Shown here: one piece after another, positions 1 to 5,239 of the stretch
Layout: each line of letters starts with the position of its first letter
Numbering within the stretch: the first letter of the stretch is position 1
NCBI GenBank assembly: GCA_025934595.1
Contig: JAICXU010000308.1
Location: forward strand, 1 to 5,239
Length of the DNA stretch: 5,239 bases
Reading direction: 5' to 3'
Origin: Polyangiaceae bacterium
GTDB lineage: Bacteria > Myxococcota_A > Polyangia > Polyangiales > Polyangiaceae
Made by a program: the position numbers and the translations under genes
Notes under the pieces: generated by a model
The model's database searches: none
The model's input: only the letters and a program-made list of their open reading frames with translations
What the model was told of the DNA's origin: nothing

Positions 1-902
1 AGGCTCGTCTTTCGAAGCTTCGTGCCGTGATGCTGCAGGCGCCGGGGGATCCGCAGGGCGACGTTCGACTGGTGAAATTGCTGGTCCAGGCTGGTCATCG
101 CGACGAGGCGATTGCGCATGGTCGTCGTCTTCGCGATCGCGGCCTCCTCACGCCGACGCTCGCCCAGGAGCTCGGTGACGTGCTCGCGGATGCGGGAGAG
201 ACGGACGAAGCGCTTCGCACGTATTCGGAGGTGGTCGAGTTCGACCCGAACGATCCCGCCGCGCGCCGCGTTCTCGGCGACATCTACGTGCGCCGGGGTT
301 GGTACGACGCGGCGTATCGCCAATACAAGACGCTCATCGACATCGACGGCCGCGATCCGCTCTCGCATCTTCGTCTCGCGACGGCCGCGGCCGGCGCCGG
401 ACGCATCGACGAAGCGCTTCGCATCGAACGCGACGTCGCAGGCGGCGAGGGAACTCCCGGTCCCGCCGATCCGCGCGTCTTCGCTCGGCTCGAATCGGAG
501 TCGCGTCTCGGTGAGTTGTTCGCGAATCCCGCGGCGGCAGCAGGGGCCACGCCCGATGCGATCTCGCGCAAGATGAAAGAGCTCGGGCTCTTCAGCGGCC
601 CCGGCACGCTCGCCATCCTCACGTGGCAAGATCGCGACGCGCGCATTTACGTCGGAGCCGCGGACGACAAGAACGACGCGCTGGCCGGCGAGACGACCGA
701 CGCAGGCGCGATCGGTCTCTATTCGGTGCTTTCGCCGAACGATTCATACGACAAAGTCGCGCATACCGTGCGCTGGAAGGCCGATCCGCCGTCGCGGCCG
801 GTGAAGTTCCAGCTCGCGCTCGTCTCGTGGGATGGCAAAGCGTTCCACGTGACGACGAAGAACGGGCAGCTCGATCCGAGCGCGAAATCTCAGGCGCTCT
901 GA
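1..902 (+). CDS. TPR-repeat protein, C-terminal part (5' end outside window)
   Basis: The frame is open from the left edge (first full codon at 3) to TGA at 900-902, with no stop upstream, so this is probably the C-terminal ~300 residues of a longer protein. A GTG at 27 could serve as a start but has no convincing ribosome binding site, and the helical repeats already begin there. Counting from that GTG, residues about 11-139 hold four TPR-like helix pairs with the usual small/aromatic spacing (for example LGDVLADAGETDEALRTYSE near 49-68 and LGDIYVRRGWYDAAYRQYKT near 83-102), ending in the typical D-P-N-D turn. TPR arrays normally mediate protein-protein contacts. After a low-complexity Ala/Gly/Pro hinge (about 140-178), residues 190-285 look like a beta-rich domain (alternating hydrophobics, LAILTWQDRDARIYV and FQLALVSWDGKAFHV). 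This tail loosely resembles DUF2135-type domains seen behind repeats in large bacterial surface or periplasmic proteins, but that is only an impression. Partner and function are unknown. The 3' end overlaps the convergent lgt homologue by 13 bp. Confidence 0.8.
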   Translation, partial: ARLSKLRAVMLQAPGDPQGDVRLVKLLVQAGHRDEAIAHGRRLRDRGLLTPTLAQELGDVLADAGETDEALRTYSEVVEFDPNDPAARRVLGDIYVRRGWYDAAYRQYKTLIDIDGRDPLSHLRLATAAAGAGRIDEALRIERDVAGGEGTPGPADPRVFARLESESRLGELFANPAAAAGATPDAISRKMKELGLFSGPGTLAILTWQDRDARIYVGAADDKNDALAGETTDAGAIGLYSVLSPNDSYDKVAHTVRWKADPPSRPVKFQLALVSWDGKAFHVTTKNGQLDPSAKSQAL

Positions 903-1801
903 TCTGGATGCGCGGCGACTGCGCGCGCTCCGCGTAGCCCCCACGTGCCCTTCGATGCGTGTACTTTCCACGCAAAATAAAGGCCGCAGACGAAGAACGC
1001 GATGCAGGCATACTGTGCGAAGGTGAGGGCGCCGTAACGAATGTCGGCCGCGTCCCCTTCGCGCACGCGCAAGAAATCCATCATGAAGCGGACCGGCGAA
1101 TAGGTCAGCGCAACGACGGCGGTATACGTGCCGAGCGGCAGCTTTTTTCTCCAGGTGACGATCAGCGCCGGCACCAAGATGAGGAGGAACAAAAGCTCGA
1201 GGAGACCGAGGTCGTAGCGCGTCGTCGATCCGTACACGACATGAAGCGGCCCGTAGATCGCATGCACGCCGTCGTGCTCGTTCACGGGCCACGCCACCGC
1301 GAACGGCGCGCCTTTTTGCGCGAGCGATCCCGGATGATCGTGCACCAGCGAGCACCCGAGACGTCCGAACGTGAAAATGATCGGAAACGTGCACATGCCG
1401 ATCTCGAGGAATGGAAGAAGCGGCAGCGCTTTTTCGCGGAGGCGCGGGATCGGCGACCCGCGGAACGTGAAAAACTTCCAACCGAGGCCGCCAACGATCG
1501 CGCCGATGAATCCGCCGAACGAGCTGAGGCCGTCCCAAAGCCGAATGAAGTAGACGGGATCTTTTCGGATGAGATCCGGGTGATAAAAAATCGCGTCGAG
1601 CGTATGCGCGAAAAAAATCCCGCAAAACATTTCCCAGAACACGAACGAGCGGAAGAGCCCCGCGTCGTAGCCCAGCTTTTTCGCGCGCTCCGAGGCGAAA
1701 TGCTCACCGACGACCACGCCGAGACCGACCAAAAAGCCGAAAATATTCGCGCCGAACATGCGCGACTGGTCGACGAACACGAAAGGAAAGGTGGGGCCCA
1801 T
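890..1801 (-). CDS. lgt: Prolipoprotein diacylglyceryl transferase (Lgt) family protein, divergent active site
   Basis: This is a 303-residue polytopic inner-membrane protein of about the usual Lgt length (E. coli about 290). Lgt moves diacylglycerol from phosphatidylglycerol to the lipobox cysteine of prolipoproteins. Family marks visible: LWDG at 88-91 with a GG pair at 96-97, the core FGRLGCSLVHDHPG at 145-158, an LLE helix near 200-202, and YSPVRFMMDFLR at 234-245. Compared with E. coli Lgt, Arg143, Gly154, Tyr235 and Arg239 appear kept (R147, G158, Y234, R238). The position before GG that is His103 in E. coli is Phe95, Tyr26 is Phe21, Asn146 is Cys150 and Glu151 is Asp155. It may therefore be a specialised paralogue or a lineage variant. 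The symbol denotes the family, not proven activity. The ATG at 1801 was chosen because MGPTFPFVFVD reads as a natural N-terminus ahead of the first helix. It has no Shine-Dalgarno. A GTG at 1825, with GGGGAG 11 nt upstream, is an alternative start giving 8 more residues. The gene is divergent from kbl and convergent with the TPR gene. Confidence 0.88.
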   Translation of the reverse strand: MGPTFPFVFVDQSRMFGANIFGFLVGLGVVVGEHFASERAKKLGYDAGLFRSFVFWEMFCGIFFAHTLDAIFYHPDLIRKDPVYFIRLWDGLSSFGGFIGAIVGGLGWKFFTFRGSPIPRLREKALPLLPFLEIGMCTFPIIFTFGRLGCSLVHDHPGSLAQKGAPFAVAWPVNEHDGVHAIYGPLHVVYGSTTRYDLGLLELLFLLILVPALIVTWRKKLPLGTYTAVVALTYSPVRFMMDFLRVREGDAADIRYGALTFAQYACIAFFVCGLYFAWKVHASKGTWGLRGARAVAAHPDQSA

Positions 1802-1846
1802 CGGAGGCGCGCGCGACGCTAGCACGATGCGGTAAGCTCCCCGCCA
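1802..1846. promoter_or_regulatory. Short divergent intergenic region between lgt homologue and kbl
   Basis: Only 45 bp separate the two head-to-head start codons, so promoters for both genes must lie here or reach into the opposite coding sequence. I see no convincing -35/-10 pair on either strand. GGTAAG at 1831-1836 is a weak ribosome-binding-site candidate for kbl (10 nt spacing). On the minus strand GGGGAG (1842-1837) is a candidate for the alternative GTG start of the lgt homologue. The regulatory role is inferred from geometry alone. Confidence 0.35.
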
Positions 1847-3037
<1,191 letters not shown>

Positions 3038-3042
3038 CCCGT

Positions 3043-3067
3043 CGAAGGCGACTCTTCCGAGCCTTCG
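3043..3067 (+). terminator. Possible stem-loop after kbl
   Basis: A perfect 7-bp inverted repeat, CGAAGGC (3043-3049) and GCCTTCG (3061-3067), with an 11-nt loop starts 6 nt after the kbl stop. No T-tract follows, so it is not a classical intrinsic terminator. It could be an attenuating or transcript-end hairpin, or chance in GC-rich DNA. If it terminates, the antiporter gene needs its own promoter in the roughly 40 bp that remain. Confidence 0.3.
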
Positions 3068-3109
3068 TCGCAACCGTGTCCTCGGACCGACGTGATGTAG
3101 AGTGAGGAC

Positions 3110-4846
3110 GTGACCGAGCACGACACCCTCGCGTTCTTGTTGTCGCTCGCGATGCTCTTGACGAGCGCTCGCTTCCTCGGCGAGCTCGCGCGTCGTGCGG
3201 GCTTGCCGCTCGTCGTCGGCGAGCTTTCGGCGGGAATCGTCTTGGGCCCCACGGTCCTCGGTCGCATCGCTCCGGTCGCGCAGGCTTGGCTGTTCGGGAC
3301 GAGCGCGAGCACGCCCGCGAAAATGCTCGACGGATACACGACCGTCGCCGTCGTGCTCTTGCTCGTCGTCGCTGGCGTCGAGGTGAATCTCGGCATCGTA
3401 CGAAAGCGCGGGAAAAGCGCGTTTTACACGAGCATTTTAGGCATTTTGATGCCGCTGGGTGGCGGCGTGCTCCTCGGCTTTCTCTTGCCGGACTCGGACC
3501 TCGTGCATCCGGAAAGGCGCGTTCTCTTCGCCATCTTCATCGGCGTCGCGCTCTCCATTTCGGCGCTCCCGGTCATCGCGAAGACGCTGCTCGATCTCGG
3601 CATCTTCAAGACCGACATCGGCCTCCTCGTGATGGCCGCCGCCATGATCAACGATCTTCTCGGGTGGCTTGCCTTCTCGGTCCTCCTCGCGCCCATGCAG
3701 GGCGGCCGCACCGATTTCGGCGCCGTCGCGCGCACCGTCGCGATCACCATCGCGTTCGTCGCCGCGTGTCTGATCGTCGGCCGGCCCGTCTTCGATCGCG
3801 TGCTCCGGCAGATCGAAAAAAATCACGAGACCGCGCCGCGCCGTGTCCTTTCGCTCGTCGTTCTTCTCGCTCTCTTCGGGGCGAGCCTCACCCAAGCCAT
3901 CGGCATCCACGCCGTCTTCGGGGGATTCATCGTCGGCATCATGGTCGGCGACTCGCAGCACCTCAAAGAGCACAATCGCGCGACCGTGCACGAGTTTGTC
4001 ACGAGCATCTTCGCGCCGGTCTTCTTCGCGTCGCTCGGACTCCATGCCGATTTCGCGAGCGCGTTCGATCTGCGGCTTTGCACGCTCGTGTTTCTCGTCG
4101 CGACCGCGGCGAAGGTCGTCGGCGGCACGCTCGGATCGCGTCTCGGTGGCTTTCGCTGGCGGCAATCGCTCTCCATCGGATTCGGGCTCAACGCGCGCGG
4201 AGCGATGGAAATCATCCTCGCGCTCCTGGCCATGGAAGCCGGTCTCATCAAGGTGCAGCTCTTCGTGGCGCTCGTCGTCATGGCGCTCGCGACGTCGATT
4301 TTCAGCGGTCCGATGATGAAGTGGCTCCTGCGCGGTGACGAAGACGAGGAGGCCATCGCCGCCCTCTTGCGACGAGGCGCGTGGGTGCCGGATCTGCGCG
4401 CGCAAACGGCTTCGGAGGCGATCGAGGAGCTCGCGAACGCGCTCACCGAGCAGCTCGGAGAAAAAAAGGCGATGGCGCTACAAGCCGTGCTCGAGCGAGA
4501 AGCGACGGCGTCGACGGGCCTCGGCGATCAAGTGGCGGTGCCGCACGCGTCGATCGAAGGTCTTCAAAAGCCGCTGATGGCGCTCGGCGTCTCGCGGCTC
4601 GGCGTCGATTTCAACTCGGTGGACGGCCGCCCCGCGAACGTCATTTTTTTGCTGCTCATGCCGCCACGTCAATACGAAGAAGAGGTGCGCATTCTCGCCG
4701 GCATCGCGCGTGCGGTGATCGCCGAGGCTTCGCGCGAGAAGCTTCTACGCGCTGCGACGCTCGAAGAGGCCCTCGTGATCCTCGGCGCGGAACCGAGCGC
4801 CGCTCGGCCACCGCGGTCTCGGCGCGCGAGCCTCGCGGACATCTGA
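3110..4846 (+). CDS. CPA2-family cation:proton antiporter fused to PTS EIIA type-2 domain
   Basis: This 578-residue protein has two parts. Residues about 6-405 are a Na+/H+-exchanger (CPA2, KefB/NapA-like) membrane domain of about 12-13 helices, with the family N-terminus GELARR.GLPLVVGELSAGIVLGP (24-47), the ion-site helix MINDLLGW (179-186), GGFIVGIMVGD (271-281) and GFGLNARGAMEIIL (357-370). It should exchange Na+ or K+ for protons across the inner membrane. The ion site reads N181-D182 where many electrogenic relatives have two aspartates. Residues about 425-562 form a PTS EIIA fructose/nitrogen-type domain: the motif STGLGDQVAVPHA (468-480) holds the phospho-acceptor H479, and GVDFNSVDGRPANVIFLLLMPP (498-519) and the late helix fit the family. 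The cytosolic EIIA domain probably adjusts transport through phosphorylation by a PTS phosphorelay (inference). The GTG start at 3110 is the only one between the in-frame TAG at 3098 and the first helix. Its ribosome binding site is poor (AGAG with 7 nt spacing, or GAGG only 2 nt away). The tail after 562 is Arg/Ser/Ala-rich and probably disordered. Confidence 0.93.
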   Translation: MTEHDTLAFLLSLAMLLTSARFLGELARRAGLPLVVGELSAGIVLGPTVLGRIAPVAQAWLFGTSASTPAKMLDGYTTVAVVLLLVVAGVEVNLGIVRKRGKSAFYTSILGILMPLGGGVLLGFLLPDSDLVHPERRVLFAIFIGVALSISALPVIAKTLLDLGIFKTDIGLLVMAAAMINDLLGWLAFSVLLAPMQGGRTDFGAVARTVAITIAFVAACLIVGRPVFDRVLRQIEKNHETAPRRVLSLVVLLALFGASLTQAIGIHAVFGGFIVGIMVGDSQHLKEHNRATVHEFVTSIFAPVFFASLGLHADFASAFDLRLCTLVFLVATAAKVVGGTLGSRLGGFRWRQSLSIGFGLNARGAMEIILALLAMEAGLIKVQLFVALVVMALATSIFSGPMMKWLLRGDEDEEAIAALLRRGAWVPDLRAQTASEAIEELANALTEQLGEKKAMALQAVLEREATASTGLGDQVAVPHASIEGLQKPLMALGVSRLGVDFNSVDGRPANVIFLLLMPPRQYEEEVRILAGIARAVIAEASREKLLRAATLEEALVILGAEPSAARPPRSRRASLADI

Positions 4847-4875
4847 TCCTCGTCAGCGCATCGGGGGGATGAGGA
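4847..4875. terminator. Possible stem-loop at the convergent junction
   Basis: TCCTCGTC (4847-4854) can pair with GATGAGGA (4868-4875) in the + strand transcript (8 bp with one G-U), around a 13-nt loop. It begins right after the antiporter stop and lies mostly within the 3' end of the convergent small gene. There is no U-tract. In the - strand transcript the G-U pair becomes a mismatch, so any effect would be stronger for the antiporter mRNA. This is weak evidence, from pairing only. Confidence 0.22.
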
Positions 4876-5158
4876 CCGAAGGAGTCTCGCCGACGGCGGC
4901 ATACACGGTCGCGACGATCATCAAGGTGAGGCCGATGCTCCAGGCGATCCAGCGTCTTCGCGACGCGTGCTCGATCTTCGCGACGGCGAACGTGCCCACG
5001 AAAATCGGAATCCAAAGCACGATGAACGTGGGCACGTACTTGAAGAAGAAGCGGACGCCGTAAAGGCGCAGCGCGATGACGGTGATGGCGCCGGCGATCG
5101 TCGCGCCGATCTGCACGCTCGTGATCCACTTCTTTTTCGCCTCGATCGACATCGTCAC
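4853..5158 (-). CDS. Small three-helix membrane protein of unknown function
   Basis: I do not recognise the family. The 101-residue product starts with a short charged segment (SIEAKKKW, 4-11), followed by three likely membrane helices: about 12-33 (ITSVQIGATIAGAITVIALRL), 39-61 (FKYVPTFIVLWIPIFVGTFAVAK) and 70-90 (WIAWSIGLTLMIVATVYAAVG). The basic loop EHASRRR (63-69) between helices 2 and 3 suggests that side is cytoplasmic. There is no signal peptide cleavage site, lipobox or catalytic motif. The start is either GTG at 5158 or ATG at 5152, two residues later; an ACGAG 6 nt before the GTG slightly favours the GTG, but neither has a strong ribosome binding site. It is convergent with the antiporter gene (6 bp gap), and a possible upstream partner ends 15 bp before it. 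The membrane-protein hydrophobicity pattern and G/C-rich third positions support real coding; the role is unknown. Confidence 0.72.
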   Translation of the reverse strand: MTMSIEAKKKWITSVQIGATIAGAITVIALRLYGVRFFFKYVPTFIVLWIPIFVGTFAVAKIEHASRRRWIAWSIGLTLMIVATVYAAVGETPSVLIPPMR

Positions 5159-5173
5159 GCGTGGCTCGTTCGC

Positions 5174-5239
5174 TTACGGTCGTCGTTCGCTGTCGAGATG
5201 TCGCATTTGTTCCTCGGCGTAGCGCGAGCCGCGAATCGC
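5174..5239 (-). CDS. Possible C-terminal end of an upstream gene (partial)
   Basis: On the minus strand the frame running in from the right edge is open for 21 codons and ends in TAA at 5176-5174. It reads as a charged, probably helical tail (SRYAEEQMRHLDSERRP). The stop lies 15 bp before the start of the small membrane protein gene, a spacing typical of operon neighbours. The stretch is too short for any family assignment and could be chance, although its composition (Glu/Arg/Asp/His with few odd residues) looks like a normal protein end. Confidence 0.4.
   Translation of the reverse strand, partial: AIRGSRYAEEQMRHLDSERRP

Noticed and set aside
903..930. Short inverted repeat CGCGG / CCGCG after the TPR gene stop
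   Set aside because: It is only 5 bp, lies in the lgt homologue's coding end, has no T-tract, and is expected often in DNA of this composition.
959..1822. A 287-codon plus-strand frame antisense to the lgt homologue
   Set aside because: The product is charged and repetitive (Glu/Arg/Ala/His) with no family features, while the opposite strand encodes a clear membrane enzyme homologue with conserved motifs.
3437..4405. A 322-codon minus-strand frame antisense to the antiporter
   Set aside because: The translation is highly charged and resembles other shadow frames in this window; the + strand codes for a well-recognised antiporter over the same bases.
4656..5129. A 157-codon minus-strand frame spanning the antiporter end and the small membrane gene
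   Set aside because: It is Arg/His/Asp-rich without hydrophobic structure and competes with two better-supported genes.

Overview
The window is a compact, gene-dense piece of a high-GC bacterial chromosome. Codon third positions are strongly G/C-biased and GTG starts are likely. Together with the kinds of gene present (a TPR protein with a non-TPR tail, an Lgt homologue with an HDHPG motif, and a cation antiporter fused to a PTS EIIA domain), this suggests a delta-proteobacterium-like organism, most likely Myxococcota (Polyangia / Sorangiineae-like). The taxon is an inference from gene style, not from a marker gene.

Layout from left to right. (1) The 3' part of a TPR-repeat protein gene on the + strand (to 902), open through the left edge. 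(2) An Lgt-family membrane protein on the - strand (890-1801), tail to tail with gene 1 and overlapping it by 13 bp. (3) A full-length glycine C-acetyltransferase / 2-amino-3-ketobutyrate CoA ligase (kbl) on the + strand (1847-3037), head to head with the lgt homologue across only 45 bp. (4) A 578-residue CPA2-type cation:proton antiporter with a C-terminal PTS EIIA type-2 domain on the + strand (3110-4846), 72 bp downstream of kbl. (5) A small three-helix membrane protein of unknown function on the - strand (4853-5158), convergent with gene 4 and 6 bp away. (6) A possible last 21 codons of another - strand gene at the right edge (5174-5239), which would be the upstream operon partner of gene 5.

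There is no single pathway. Kbl is threonine/glycine metabolism without its usual tdh partner in view. The Lgt homologue belongs to lipoprotein maturation, but several active-site positions known from E. coli Lgt are changed. The antiporter links ion homeostasis to a phosphotransfer domain that keeps its phosphorylatable histidine, which suggests control by the nitrogen-type PTS. I see no mobile element, CRISPR array, tRNA or rRNA, and no intergenic stretch above 100 bp. The best leads are the antiporter-EIIA fusion and the altered catalytic residues of the Lgt homologue.
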